DNA from: Cryptomeria japonica
Lineage: Eukaryota; Streptophyta; Pinopsida; Cupressales; Cupressaceae
Reading direction: 5' to 3'
Assembly (NCBI RefSeq): GCF_030272615.1
Contig: NC_081408.1
Location: forward strand, 409,200,889 to 409,264,888
DNA length: 64,000 bases
The notes beneath the pieces were generated by a model that did no database searches, was not told the DNA's origin, and saw only the letters and a list, made by a program, of their open reading frames with translations. Shown piece by piece: positions 22,639-35,296 of this stretch (positions are counted from its first letter, which is position 1; each line of letters starts with the position of its first letter). Made by a program: the position numbers and the translations under genes.

Positions 22639-22959
22639 ATGCCAGACCTTGATCTAGAATTGGTAGTATATAATATTGTTGTTAGACCAGGTGCTAAGCC
22701 AATCAAACAAAATCTCCACAAGATGCATCCACAGATTGCCCTATTGGTCAAAGAAGAGTTACAGAAGATGTTGGACGTCAGATTTATCAGACCCATTGAT
22801 TATCCTGAGTGGGTCTCCAACATTGTACCCATCGGCAAGCTTGCTTGTTGCATCACGATGTGCACAAAATTTAGGGACCTCAACAAAGCATGACCAAAAG
22901 ATGATATCCCCTTGCCAAACATAGACTTGATTGTGGACATAACAACTGGACACGAGAAA
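22639..22959 (+). pseudogene. X reverse transcriptase, N-terminal part
   Basis: Reads MPDLDLELVVYNIVV, GAKPIKQNLHKMHPQ, KEELQKMLDVRFIRPIDYPE and KFRDLNKA, the start of a Gypsy RT fingers region, then a stop and PKDDIPLPNIDLIVD. It breaks at GHE exactly where Copia element E begins (22960). The RT resumes after E at about 42805 with SLMDGFSGYNQI. Confidence 0.88.
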
Positions 22960-24305
22960 TGTTGGCATTACATGAAGATTGCATTGATGAAGTATAGTGT
23001 TGTCATTGATGTCAATAATAACCGGTAATGCAGTTGTATTGCAACTGGTAATGATGTAGTAAAGGAACTGGTAGTAAAGAAGTGAAGGAAACCCTAACTA
23101 GTTGATAAGCAAAACCATAACCGATGAAGCTTGGAGAATCGGTTGTGATGATCTATGACCGAATGATGATTGAAGATGAAGATGCCACATAAGCATGATG
23201 CACATGATGAGTTTCAAAGTGGATTTGGTGTGTAGAGATAGTCGTTTATCTTGGGAATGATCAAATGTATAGCATGAAGTGAAAAATGCATGATGAGCTA
23301 CAAGATCCAATGTGCGGTGATCCAGGAGCGATTAAAGTTATCTCAAACAATGTGTAATTGATTGCTATATAATCTAACGGTTGAGATTGAACTGATATGT
23401 TTGTAATCTCTATGAGATTTGTAGGTTTTGTGTTGTGTTACCAACCTATTGTACTTTCTTATAAGGTAGATGATTTGTTTCAATGTTGTGCTGGCAAATT
23501 TGGTTAAGTGTGTGAGTGATTGCTGCCGAACCAGAAGGTGTGTCTGCAGAATGTTGTGAAGGCAGATAGGAGCAGAAAATGATCTGAATGGAAGTGTGAT
23601 TTCCAGATCAGCAAAAAACTTTTTGTTCTCTAACCATTACAATAGTTAAATCCCTTAACTGGGTAAGCTTTAACAGGTTTCTTGTTGAAATCCTCTAACA
23701 AGGTGATCCATTAGCTTGGATTTGAAATCCTCCACCAAGGTTACCTCTAATAGGGTATTACCTTTAATAGGGTATTATAGTCAATCCCTTAACTGGGTGG
23801 TCCTTAATCGGATATGTTCTTAATAGGACATTATTGTATAAGCTTCTAATAAGGCTTGGCTTCTAACAGGGTGAACTTTAGAAGAGTTAAAAATACTTGT
23901 GGGTATTCATCCCCACCATGGTTTTTCCCATTGCATTTCCACGTGAAAAATCATCGTGTTAAGTGGTGAATGATTTTGTGGATGTGTTTTTTATATGGTT
24001 GATATGTTTAGATGATCAGAAAAGATCTGAAATGAGTTATTACTGATATTAGTGAAGTGGTTTAATGTTTTGGTTAAATGCTCTTTGAGTTTCATATTTG
24101 TTGCATTGTATCATTGACGTTTTGGTCAACTGGTAAAGTTTGATAGTGCAGTTGTAGTTTTCGATACAGTGACTAAACCAATTAGTTTAGTAATTGGATT
24201 TTGAGTTGATATTTTGTTTGGTGAAATTTTAGTTTATTTTCTATCTACTAATGCACCCTGCCTCTCATTAGTTGACCGGATCCTTATAGTTTCATCATAT
24301 TATCA
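22960..24305 (+). repeat. 5' LTR of E
   Basis: Starts TGTTGGCATTACATGAAG and ends ATATTATCA; direct repeat of 28802-30131 plus 42745-42800. About 23640-23890 it carries a run of short related words ('taactgggt', 'ctaacaaggt', 'ctaatagggt') about 20-30 bp apart, also present in the 3' copy. Confidence 0.92.
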
Positions 24306-24307
24306 AT

Positions 24308-24319
24308 TGGTATCATAGC
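24308..24319 (+). other. Primer-binding site of E
   Basis: TGGTATCATAGC, two bases after the LTR. It differs by one base from the complement of plant initiator methionine tRNA (TGGTATCAGAGC), the usual Copia primer. Confidence 0.9.
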
Positions 24320-24375
24320 TATCTAGGTCCTCTTGGGTTTAAGCCTAATAGCTTGAGGAAAAGATCTAGGAGAAC

Positions 24376-25330
24376 ATGATGAATAAAGAAGGTCTAAAGT
24401 TCAATAGGGAAAACTATAGAATCTGGAGTGATCGAATGAAGATCTATATCAAGAGCTTAGGAAGTCAATATTGGGAACATGTTGTTACTAAATATAACTT
24501 GCCTAGTGGGATTCTGATAGATGATCAAAAGAAGGAGAAATAGGAGAACAATCAAGCATTGGAGGCCATCATCAGTTCCTTGTCCGATTCAGAATATGTT
24601 GATGTTTATGGATTGGAGACTACATATGAAGTATGGAAGAAATGGAAGATATCTACAGCAATGATGAGCATGTTAAGATTGCCAAAGAAGAGAGTCTTAG
24701 AGTGAAATTTTATGATATGTCGATGGCTGAAGGAGAAAATATTCAACAATATGGTTAGAGGATCAAGGAGATAGTCAAAGAAATCAAAAGTGTTGGAGGT
24801 ATAGTGGAGGATACCACAGTGGTTAGCAAGGTGTGGAGAACCCTTCTACCAGTCTACGCTATCCAAGTTGCAGCCATTTAGGAACTCAAATCTATTGATA
24901 AAACAAAGGTAACTCTTGACTCTATCATTGATAAATTAACTACATTTAAATTAAATGGTTTTGATGGGAGTGTTTACAGATCAGAATCTGCATTTAGAGC
25001 CTCAGTCTTAACCCCACCAGTAAGGAAAAGGAGGGAAGTGAGCTACAGTCATGAGTCTAGAATTAGTACAGAGGTAGATGATGAAGATAGTCTGATTCAA
25101 CTTGAAGCATTATTGGCCAAGCGATTATCCTAAGGTACCTTAAGTACAGAGGTAAATTACCACTAAAGTGTTTTGCATGTAACCAGATTGGACATATTGC
25201 TACTAACTGTCCAAATAGAGATAATGAGAAAAACCGTGAGAAGTATAGGAAGTATAAAGGCAAAGGTAAAAGAGATTGTCTCATTGTAGTGGATGGAGGA
25301 ATTATAGATGAATAGTCTAAGGAAGATGCA
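24376..25330 (+). pseudogene. gag: E gag (Copia type) with CCHC knuckle, broken
   Basis: Starts MMNKEGLKFNRENYRIWSDR, the usual opening of a Copia Gag, with KIYIKSLGSQYWEHV after it. A TAG at about 24541 and later frameshifts break the frame. The nucleocapsid knuckle KCFACNQIGHIATNCPNR (C-x2-C-x4-H-x4-C) is intact at about 25160-25215 and is followed by a Lys-rich stretch. Gag forms the particle and binds RNA in the cytoplasm. Start taken at the tandem ATGs 24376/24379, about 60 bases after the primer site. Confidence 0.85.
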
Positions 25331-26640
25331 AATGAGGACACTTTGTTTGTTGCTATTAAAGAAGAGATATCAGATCAGAAGGCATTGGACTCTCACATGG
25401 ATAGTTTAGATGGCTGGATTATAGATAGTGGTTGTTCACACCACATGACCGGTGATCGGAGTAAGTTTCTTACTTTGAGGGAATTTGATGGAGGTGTTGT
25501 GAGATTTGGGAATGACTCACTCTACATGGTAAAAGGGAAAGGATCTATCTCTCTGAATGGTAAAAGCAATGCAGACATTGTCTACTGGGTTGAAGGATTG
25601 AAACACAATCTTTTGAGTATTTCTCAACTCAATGAAAAAGGTTACCCACTGGAATTCCATAATGGAGTGTGCAAGATTTATGGAAGCAAAGGTGAACTAA
25701 TTGCAACAGACAAACAGACCAGAGGTAACTTGTTTCATTTAAACTCTAAAGTCAATAGTTGTTTAATTGCAAAATTAGAAGATAGTTGGCTTTGGCATCG
25801 AATATTCTATCATATAAATTTTGATAACATTGTAAGAGTCGGTAAGTCCAAATCAGTAAGAGGTTTTCCATAGTTGGACAAACCGGTGAATGCTTTGTGC
25901 AAGGAATGCCAGTTAGGGAAAATGGCATCCTCAACCTTCAAGAGAAAATATTTCTCAGCTGAACATTTGCTAGATTTGGTTCATACCGATGAGGAATACA
26001 AGTATTCAAGGTGATCGATACGTCATGATATTTACCGATGATTGCTCAAGGATGATGTGGGTAACATTCTTGAAAGACAAGACAAAAGCATTTAGAAAGT
26101 TTAAGGCATTCAGAGTCTTAGTTGAAAATGAAAGTGGAAAGAAGATAAAGTGCTTAAGAACTGATCAAGGTGGTGAATTTGCTTCAAAGGAATTCACTAG
26201 ATACTATGAAGACAATGGAATCAAGAGGCAGCTTTCTGCACCTAGGACACCACAACAGAATGGTATTGTAGAAAGAAACAACCAGACAGTAGTTGAAGCT
26301 GCTAGGACTATGCTAATTCAAGGAGGTGTTTCTAAGACATTCTGGAGAGAAGTTGTCAGTACAACAATTTATACAATGAACTAGATACTAGTTAAAAGAG
26401 GTAAGGACAAAACTCCCTATGAGTACTGGTATGGTAGATCACCAAATGGCAGTTACTTCAAAAGTTTTGGTAGAAGATATTTTATCAAAAGAGGTGACTA
26501 TATTGGTAAGTTTGATGCCAAGAGTGATGAAGGCATATTTCTTGGTTACTCCACCAAGCACAAAGCTTACAAGTGTTACAACAACCAGACTAAGAAGACA
26601 ATTGAAAGTGTAAATGTTCGAGTTGATGAATTTCCTGAGA
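25331..26640 (+). pseudogene. pol: E protease and integrase, broken
   Basis: Protease: WIIDSGCSHHMTG (about 25415-25455) holds the DSG active site. Then LKHNLLSISQL and the pre-integrase zinc region LWHRIFYHIN...CKECQLGK. A stop at 25871-25873 and a one-base shift near 25985 break the frame. The integrase core follows in 25989-26384: FTDDCSRMMWV (first Asp region), LRTDQGGEFASKEF (second Asp), PQQNGIVERNNQT (Glu). A stop at 26382 interrupts the core end, then KTPYEYWYGRSPN and EGIFLGYSTKHKAYKCYN are readable. PR-INT before RT is the Copia order. Integrase would join the DNA copy to the genome. Confidence 0.9.
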
Positions 26641-28472
26641 AATCAGAAGAAACCAACAAGGAGAAGGAAGAAGAAGAACCTTACACACTTTTTTTGGAAC
26701 AGGAACTGGTGAAGCCAAAAGTTGGTGAACTGAACAGAGAAGCCCCAGTTCAATCGGAACAAGAAGGTCCAACAAGAGATGAAGAAAGTGAAGAAGAAGA
26801 ACCTGAAAAACAAGATCATGTTATTCCAAGGTATGTTAGGCTCAATCATAGCCCCGATCAGATTATTGGAGACATGAATGCATATTTGCTAACAAGAATA
26901 AGGCTTAGAGAGAAATCTTGCATGATTTCCACCATTGAGCCTAGAACTACAAAAGAATCCTTTGTAGATGAAGACTAGATCAAGGAAATGGAAGAAGAAC
27001 TTGACCAAATAGAGAAGAATAATACTTGGTCATTGGTACCCAGACCAGAGAACAAGAATGTAATAGGTACAAAATAGGTATTCTGAAACAAACTGAATGA
27101 AGATGGAGTAGTGGTTAGAAATAAAGCCAGACTCGTATGCAAAGGATATGCACAAGAAGAAGGTGAAGACTATGGTGAGACATTTTCACCAATTGCAAGA
27201 TTGGAAGGATTAAGGACTCTACTTTCCTTTGCAACATATAGAGGATTCAAAGTATATCAGATGAATGTTAAGTCAACATTCCTAAATGGAATATTGGAAG
27301 AGGAAGTCTACATTGAACAACCAGATCGTTATTCTTTAACTATAGGAAAGGACATGGTGTGCAAATTATATAAGGCGTTATATAGACTGAATCAAGCACC
27401 TAGAGCATGGTATGAAAGATTGCATTCTCACTTAGTGAAGATAGGTTTTCAAAGAACCAGTGAAGATAGTAACATATATCTCAAGACAAAAGGAGATAAG
27501 ATACTAGTAAGTGAGGTATTTGTGGATGATATCATTTTTGGAGGAAACGATGATATGTGTCATGATTTTGCTAATGAAATGAAGAATGAGTTTGAGATGT
27601 CACTAGTAGGTGAGATAAAAAAAATTCATAGGTTTGCAAATCCAACAGATGAAGAAAGGTATTTTCATCTCACAGTCCAAATATGTGAAAGAAGTGTTGA
27701 AGACTTTTGGAATGGGAGACTATAAACTAGTTGGAACACCAATGGTTACATGTTGTAAATTGTCTAAGGAAGATGATTCTGCATTAGTTGATGAAAAGGA
27801 GTACAAGTCCATGATAGGTAAACTACATTATGTTGTCCACAATAGACCAGACATTGCTCATGTAGTAGGATTGGTTACCAAGATTTCAAAAAAGTCCGAT
27901 GGAGACACACATGGTTGCAACCAAAATAATTTTTAGATACCTAAAAGGAACAATTGATTATGGATTATGGTATCCATATGTAGGAGACTTTGATTTAAAA
28001 GTATATATAGATGCAGACTGGGTAGACAAAGTTGGTGATAGGAAGAGTACAACCAGAGGAGATTTTTTTCTTGGAGGCAAACTAGTGTCTTGGAGCAGCA
28101 AGAAATAGAGTTGTATCTCTCAATCTACAACATAAGATGAATATGCTATATCTTATATGAATTGTACCCAGGCAATTTGGATGAAATACATTTAGGAAGG
28201 TTTCAAGTTGAAGATATCAAAATCGGTAAGGATTATCTGTGATGACACAAGTACTGTAAACATTTCTAAGAACTCGGTGTTGCATGCTAGGACAAAGCAT
28301 ATTGAGCTGAAGTATCATTTCCTAAGAGAGAATTGCAAAGTAAAGATGTGTCACTGGAGCATGTATCTACTAAAGAACAACTAGCAGAAATCTTTACTAA
28401 ACCTCTACCTAAGGCTACATTTGAGTATCTTAGAGGTAAGTTAGGGGTTGTACCCCTACATGAAGTCAATTA
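26641..28472 (+). pseudogene. pol: E reverse transcriptase and RNase H, broken
   Basis: After a Glu-rich spacer (26694-26830), RT starts at about 26985: NTWSLVPRPENKN, then ARLVCKGYAQEEGEDYGETFSP, YQMNVKSTFLNG (first catalytic Asp changed to Asn; the family usually has D-V-K or D-A-F), QAPRAWYERL and the catalytic FVDDIIFGG (about 27519-27545). A frameshift near 27625 moves reading to another frame (27634-27936). RNase H follows: DADWVDKVGDRKST, LVSWSSKK, then the C-terminal LRGKLGVVPLHEVN ending at 28472. Several stops make it inactive. Confidence 0.9.
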
Positions 28473-28789
28473 AGCAGATGTGGAAGATATCAATCTCGGA
28501 GCTTATTGTAAATCTTGAAGGATTGGTGTAGAGTGGAGCTACTCCACAGGGGGAGCACCTAGTTGTAGATCGGTGAAGCATGGAATAATTTACCTTCACT
28601 TTGGCATTGTTGTCAAAGGGGGAGAAGAATTGTATATGATTGATAGCAAGTTACTAGCTGAAGACATGAAGATACATTTGAAGGAGAGTATATAGAAAAA
28701 TGTAAACCAGGATTCCTATACCTGTGTATATGATTTTCTCTCAATCATCACAAACAATGGGTATTGATATTTGTATTTCCATTAATTCC
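28473..28789 (+). mobile_element. E 3' untranslated region
   Basis: Non-coding; includes 'ggggagcacctagttgtag' and 'aaagggggagaag', an extra purine run 170 bases before the true polypurine tract. Confidence 0.6.
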
Positions 28790-28801
28790 AAAGGGGGAGA
28801 A
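28790..28801 (+). other. Polypurine tract of E
   Basis: AAAGGGGGAGAA directly before the 3' LTR. Confidence 0.9.
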
Positions 28802-30131
28802 TGTTGGCATTGCATGAAGATTGCATTGATGAAGTATAGTGTTGCCATTGATGTCAATAGTAACTTGTAATGAAGTTGTATTGCAACCGGTAATGATGAG
28901 GTAAAGCAACCGGTAGTAAAGAAGTGAAGGCAATCGGTATTATTAAAGTAGAGAGATCAACCGGTAACCCTAACCAGTTGATAAGCATAACCCTAATTGA
29001 TGAAGCTTGAAGAATCGGTTGTGATGATCTATGACTGAATGATGATCAGAGATGAAGATGCCATGTAAGCATTATGCACATGATCAATTTCAAAGTGGAT
29101 TTGGCACATATAGACAACTGTTTATCTTGGGAATGATCAAATGCATAGCATGAAGTAAAAAACATGTGATGAGCTATAGGATCCAATGTGCGGTGATCCA
29201 AGAGCGGTTGAAGTTGTCTACAACAATGTGTAGTTGATTGCTATGTAATCTAACAGCCAAGATTGAACCAATATGTTTGTAATCTCTATGAGATTTGTAG
29301 GTTTTGTGTTATGTTGGCGACCTATTGTATTCTCTTATAAGGTCATGATTTGTTTCAATGTTGTGTTGGCAAATTTGGTTAAGTGTGAGAGTGATTGTCG
29401 CCGAACTAGAAGGTGTGTCTGCAAAATGTTGTGAAGGCAGATAGGAGCACAAAAGTATTTGATTAAGCAAGTAAGTGCTATTTCCAAATCAGCTAAGAAC
29501 CTATTGTTCTCTAACCATTACAATAGTAAAATCCCTTAACCGGGTAAGATTTAACATGCTTCTTGTTGAAATCCTCTAACAAGGTGATCCATTAGCTTGG
29601 ATTTGAACTCCTCCAGCGAGGTTACCTCTAACAGGGTATTACCTTTAACAGGGTATTGTAGTCAATCTCTTAACTAAGTGGTCCTTAACTGGATTTGTTC
29701 TTAACATGACATTATTGTATAAGCTTCTAACAAGGCTTGGCTCCTAACAGGGCGAACATTAGAAGAGTTCAAAATACTTGTGGGTATTCATGCCCACCGT
29801 GGTTTTTCCCATTTGGGTTTCCACGTGAAAAATTATTGTGTCAAATGGTGAATGATTTTGTGGATGTGTTTTTGATATGGTTGATATGTTTAGATGAGCA
29901 AAAATGATCTAAAATGAGTTATTACTGATATTAGTGAAGTGGTTTAATGTTTTGGTTAAATGGTATTTGAGTTTCAGATTTTTTGCATTGTATCATTGAT
30001 GTTTTGGTCAACCGGTAAAGTTTGACAGTGCAGTTGCAGTTTTTGATAGACTGACTAAACCAGTTAGTTTAGTGATTGGGTTTTGAGTTGACAGTTTGTT
30101 TGGTGAAATTCTAGTTTATTTTCTATCTACT
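28802..30131 (+). repeat. 3' LTR of E, first part
   Basis: Matches 22960-24250; cut at TCTACT by element D. The rest is at 42745-42800. Confidence 0.92.
30127..30131. repeat. Target-site duplication of D, left (CTACT)
   Basis: Matches 42740-42744. The host LTR of E reads through here in its 5' copy (24245-24249). Confidence 0.92.
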
Positions 30132-31753
30132 TGTAGTGTCATAAATTGTACACCCTTGCTAGGGTGGTACAATTTCACACTTAGGTTAGCACCCGCCTTA
30201 ATGTGTCTTGCATCTTACATTTCTCATTCCCCTTTAAGCATTTAATTAAATCTAAGGTCGTGTTTCATCACTTTACACATTACAAAGTTGGGCCCTTTAC
30301 CCTAAGTGTGCCCCTTTTCATTTTATTCCTCCAATAAATCATTTAATCATAAACCCTAATTATGTCCTATTTTGACCGTTTAGGCCCGATTTTGCATATC
30401 AAAACATCTCAAAATCAGCTGTAACTTTGGGATGCGCTCTAATATCATCATATCTAATGACCTCAAAAATTTGGTGAAAAGTTGGTCGAACCGTGGCGGG
30501 AATGCACATGGTCCACGACTTTTTTCCTAAAATTTTGAGAGCACAATCCTATGATATGATAATTCTTAACCCCAAAATACCAGCGAGAAATTCAAATCAT
30601 AGGTCACCCTAAACATGAAATTAAGATCTAGGGTTTCATACTTAAGAGCTCTCTTTCTTCATTTGAAGGGGTCTTCTTCTAAGAATCTAAGAACAGGTTT
30701 TTGGAGCATGAGAGCCTTCTTTGCAGGGAAAGAGTAGATCTTTGAAGTTTTCAACAACATTCAACATTCATCTATCACCATTTTATAAATTGGGGGCTTT
30801 TGAAGATGTAGAAAAACAATAGGAGATCATCAACTGACGATTGACTTGTACCTCTCCCTTGGGGTTGGGTATGGTTTCATGTTGTTTTCATATGCTTGCA
30901 TAAGCTTCATTTTGATTCATATTCATACTTTAGATCACTTTGCATTATGGATTTAGAGCACTTCCTTTGTCAATTATAAGCAATTAGGGTTTTCTCTTTA
31001 GGGTTGCTCTAGGTTGTTTACTTTCATTATTAGGATCTTCCATACACACAAGGTTCTTGCACACACATTTTTAGTATATAATTGGCTATTCCTGGAGGTG
31101 AAAATCACCAACATGGGGGTTTTAATAAGGAAAAACCCTATATAGCCACCCAAACCTTCCCTTTTTAGTTGCAGATACAGAAACAAGAATCCAAAAGTAG
31201 TTTCAGATCTAGAAAAGGCATCAACACCACCCAAAAGTCTCAGAAGTGCAGAAATTTGTCAAGGATGGGGGCATGGCATCCTAGTCCTACCTAGGAAAGT
31301 GGCATGGCACCATGGTCCTTCCCTTTATCAACAGGACTTGATAGAATAGTACGTTGAATCCCTCCCGTCATTTGCAGCTCCATAATTGCAGAATTAGGAT
31401 AGTGGCATGGAACCCTGGTCCCGAACATTCTGCTCAGATTTCAGACATAGGTGCACCTCTGATTTTGCCTTTTGATATGTGCTTTTCAGCAGTGTATCAG
31501 TTGTTCTTTGATCTACATTCTTAGATTAGGATTTGCTTGCTTATTTGCTTTCTAGATTAGATTGCATTTTGCATCACTCCTCTCTCTCATTTATAGAAAA
31601 GGAATAGAAAACCTAAGAGGTGATCCACAACTCTCTCTTTCTCATAAGAAGTAGCCAATGTGTGTTACCTCCCTAGGCTCTTTCATATTTCACGAGTGTG
31701 TATAAGAGTGGGATTGGGGTTTCCATACTTAGTCTCACTTTTCTCCCTACACA
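30132..31753 (+). repeat. 5' LTR of D
   Basis: Direct repeat of 41083-42739. It contains TATATA at 31139-31144 and two or three 'gtggcatggcaccatggtcc'-like GC-rich words (about 31265-31410). Open frames inside are not genes. Confidence 0.94.
31139..31144 (+). promoter_or_regulatory. Putative TATA box in the 5' LTR of D
   Basis: TATATA in 'accctatatagccaccc', conserved in the 3' LTR at 42113-42118. Confidence 0.55.
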
Positions 31754-31946
31754 TCTTTGGTGAACTTGACGGGAAACTAATTTCATTTGCATTGCATTGC
31801 ATTATTAGATCTAGATCTAGTTTATTTCATTTTCCTTCAACACATAAAAAACAAAAACAGAAAAAAAAAAAAAAAAAAAAGGAGTTAGGTTTCTTTCGTT
31901 TTCCTTGCATTGTGTGTTTTAGTTTTATGCAAATTTCATTTTCAAA
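31754..31946 (+). other. Primer-site region and short leader of D
   Basis: 'tctt' and then TGGTGAACTTGACGGGAAAC, the likely primer site. A run of about 21 A follows at 31860-31880. Confidence 0.5.
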
Positions 31947-32900
31947 ATGTCAGATTTCTATTTGCAAGAAGTTCATGATTTTGATAATGTATGCAATTTT
32001 GTTGATTATGAGTTTAGAAAGGATGAATCAGATGAAGCTCTAGATGAGTTTTGAACCCTAAGCCTTCTAAACCCTCATTTTGCCAAAAATTAATCAACTT
32101 TGTTACTATGCCATTTCGTGGTGATGAGAAAGATAATTTGAATGATTCCTCTCATGGGTACATTCCTATTAACTCCTCCACTAGATCTAGCAACATAATT
32201 AACTCTCATGATTTCCTCTATGATGTTATGACTCCTTTTGAGTCCAAAGATAAGCCTTTCAATCACTATGACCATGCTTTATTGGATGATGCCCTTGATG
32301 AATTTATGTCTTTGCCTAAACTTTCAAACAAAAATAATGCATCTACAAAGTTAATCAACATGATCAATGTGAATGAACATAGAAAACCTCTTTTTATTGT
32401 CCAAGGTGCTTGTCCTTCTCCAAATTCACCTTTTCCTAATCAACCTCTTTTCACAATTCAAGGTGGATATAGTCACAATTCCTTTAGCACTCCAAACAAA
32501 CCCATCATTACGGTTCAAGGAAGGAATCCCACTAAGAGTCCTTATAGCTATGCTTGACAACTAACTAAGGAGAGTTATAATGTAGTTTCCCATACCTATA
32601 ACATGAGAAACAATAGGAAACCTATTCCTCCTCTGGTTGTTCTGACTCTTCTACCTGATCCTCAACTCATTCTTCCTCAAGTACCTTGCATTTCACAAAC
32701 CCTTGGTAAGGAATACGATCTTGTTGGACAACTTAAAACTACTCCTGCCAAGATATCCCTTTGGGATTTTCTTCAAACTTCCTCGACTCATCATGGAAAG
32801 CTACAAGATGCCTTGAAAATATTGAATGTCCCACCCGCAGTGACATCCAATAATATGGCTTCTTTGATTCATTCTATTATAGCACGTAAGGCTTAGATTG
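31947..32900 (+). pseudogene. D gag-like region, no capsid domain seen
   Basis: A 35-codon frame starts MSDFYLQEVHDFDNVCNFVD at 31947 and stops at 32054. Frame 2 is then open from 32051 to 32557 and 32603 to 32896. It reads as low-complexity Ser/Asn/Pro-rich sequence with three related PL(F/I)xxQG words (KPLFIVQGA, QPLFTIQGG, KPIITVQGR), ending in YDLVGQLKTTPAKISLWDFL. The last segment is the spacer that precedes protease in this family. No capsid homology and no zinc knuckle are visible, unlike X, whose gag spans about 1.9 kb. D may depend on Gag from related elements. Confidence 0.6.
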
Positions 32901-32989
32901 TGTTTACACAAGATGAGTTGCCTTTGGTGAAATTCAACAACAATATGATCCCTTAATGATTGTGGTTAATATAAATGATAGTGTGATAA

Positions 32990-33650
32990 GGTGAACATTA
33001 GTGGATAATGGTTCTAGCCTTAATGTTTGTAGCATTGACTTGTTGCATAAGATCAATGTTGATACATCTCTTATCAAGCCTGATTCTCTCACTATCCATG
33101 CCTTCGATAATGTTGCTAAATCCTCACTAGGTATCATCACCTTTCCTATTAAGGTAGGCCCTGTTACTTTACCCACTCCTATCCATGTTATGTCTGGATA
33201 GTTGACCTACAACTTGTTGCTAGGAAGACCTTGGATTCATAGCATGCAATTTGTTCCCTCTACATTGCATAGGAAAATCAAATTCATTCACAACAACACA
33301 ACATACACCTTGTTAGGTGACACAAGATTCCAAGATTGTTTACAAACATCAAGTTCTAAATCCTCTTCAATCAATGCTTCCCCAACTATCTTAGATGATT
33401 CCTCTAAAGATTCTACTCTGATTAGTGTGACCAGTTCATCAACCCTATCTCCTATATCTGAACCGATCCCCGATACTTCCTCAAGTGGACCTAAGGTTCC
33501 TAAGGAAAAGTCTTTTGAACCTGACTCTATGAATGAGAATACATTCTCTCCTAAATATATTCTTGCAGAATATGATTGGGGATCCCTTGATTTCAATCCT
33601 ACTTTCGTAGGGGAATAAGAAATTCCCCCTAGAGAACATATGGTCAAAAA
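32990..33650 (+). pseudogene. pol: D protease and start of linker
   Basis: LVDNGSSLNVCS (about 32998-33030) is the aspartic protease active site in its Tat form (D-N-G-S). It is followed by FDNVAKSSLGIITFPIKVGP and, past a stop at 33199-33201, by YNLLLGRPWIHSMQFVPSTL (about 33205-33265). A Ser/Thr/Pro-rich stretch (33340-33530) leads on. Apart from the stop, the protease is well preserved. Confidence 0.8.
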
Positions 33651-33687
33651 GAAGAAAGAAGAATAAGAACCTAAAAAGAAATCTACA

Positions 33688-34160
33688 TTGTCTAGGCCAT
33701 TGAGTGGTAACTTTGTGGCATCTTCTCAGACTTCATCTCTCTTAGTTTCTGGTCTAGAGGATTTTGATCCTACACTTTTTGAAAATACTCCTTCTTCTTT
33801 GGAAACAACTAACCTTTATGGTCCTGGTTTTCACATCTTTCCTAGGTGTGGATATAATGGAAATGGATGTGGTTCTCAAGAACAAGGGATTAAGGTTCCC
33901 TTGGAAAACAACTTTCGTGATATGACATTTGGGCTTGGTTATGATCCTTTCAAGCATACTAAAGCCTCTAAGAGACCATCTATTAGTGTTAATGGCATTT
34001 CTCCTTCTCTCTCACTAAAATATAAAAAAATATATTGACTTTGACCCTTCTTGTGTCTTTTCTTTGGATGTTTTTTCTACTGATGATTCCTTCATTGAAT
34101 TATTGGGAGCTTATGACAACCTCCTTTTTATCACCATAATTGTAGTTTTTCCTATTGTTT
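33688..34160 (+). pseudogene. D protease-RT linker with a G-patch-like motif
   Basis: The frame 33688-34038 reads CGYNGNGCGSQEQGIKVP (about 33846-33900), and fifteen or so residues later FGLGYDPF. This matches the X linker at GY-x-G-x-G, QEQG-x-K-x-P and GLGY-x-P. Two independently inserted, fairly diverged elements keep this glycine pattern, so it is likely a real domain. A G-patch (RNA or RNA-helicase binding) is my best reading. Confidence 0.6.
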
Positions 34161-35296
34161 AAATGTGGAAGCTTACTTTGGGAAAGAAAGAAACAACGAG
34201 GAGATAATTAAAGAATTTCCTCAATTGAGAGATACTCCTCAACAAAGAAATCTCCTAATAAATGACACCATTGACATCAAGATGGATCCTTGTGTTGAAG
34301 ATAAGATCATCAAGATAGGGAAATGTCTTGAGAAGGAAGAACAAAAGCAATATGCTGAGTTTTTACATGATTTCCTTGAGATCTTTTTTGGATATATTCT
34401 GACATGCCTGGCATAGATCCTAAGATTATCACTCATAACATTGTCCTAATTCCTGATGCTAAACCTGTGAAACAAAAGATTTGAAAGATTCACCCTAAAG
34501 TGGCATTACTTGTTAAAGCTAAGATTGAAAAATTGTTGGATGTTGGATTCATTCGTCCTATCCATTATTCCCCATGGATTTCAAACATTATGGTTGTGGC
34601 TAAAGCTGAAAACAAGATTAGGATGTGTACTAATTTTTGTAATTTGAACAAGGCCTTTTTAAAGGATGATTTTCCTCTTTCGAATATCGATATGATAGTG
34701 GATTTGGTAGCAGGGCATGCTTTACTATATTTTATGGATGGTTTCTTAGGATATAATCAAATCTTCATTAATCCCCAAGATCAATATAAAACTTCTTTCA
34801 CCACTCCTTAGGGTATGTTTTGTTGGATTGTGATGCCTTTTGGATTGAAAAATGCAAGCACAACCTATTAGCGTGCTATGACTCTTAATTTTAATGATTA
34901 TATGCATAAGACATTACAAGATTATGTTGATGACATCTTCGCCAAATCCATTCTTCATATAGATCATATTAAGATCCTTTGTCAAATCTTTGAGAGAATT
35001 CGTAAGTACAACATGCATTTGAATCCCCAAAAAAGTGTTTTTGGTGTGGATAGTGGAAAACTATTAGGATTCATAGTTTCACATCATGGTGTTGAGGTGG
35101 ATATGAAGAAGATAAATTCTATTGTTAATATGCCACCTCCTAAGAATGTTTCTCAACTAAAAAGTTTGCAAGGAAAGATCCAAGCTATTCATAGGTTCAT
35201 CTCTCAACTTGTGGATCATACCTTTCCTTTCACACAATTGCTTAAAAATAATATCAATTCCAATGGAATGAGGATTTTCATCAAGCATTTGAAGAC
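34161..35296 (+). pseudogene. pol: D reverse transcriptase, broken
   Basis: RT is readable with few breaks: KVALLVKAKIEKLLDVGFIRP, NKIRMCTNFCNLNKAFLKDD, YFMDGFLGYNQIFI with the first catalytic Asp, MPFGLKNASTTY, then DYVDDIFAKSI (about 34920-34950) with the catalytic Asp pair, and LLGFIVSHHGVEVD. Stops occur at 34433, near 34482, at 34810 and near 34869. The Gypsy RT would copy element RNA into DNA inside the particle. It lies between the linker and RNase H without overlap. Confidence 0.9.

Noticed and set aside
22955-22959. Possible target duplication of Copia E
   Set aside because: Left AGAAA and right ATTCT (42801-42805) do not match; the insertion is supported by the RT join, not by a duplication.
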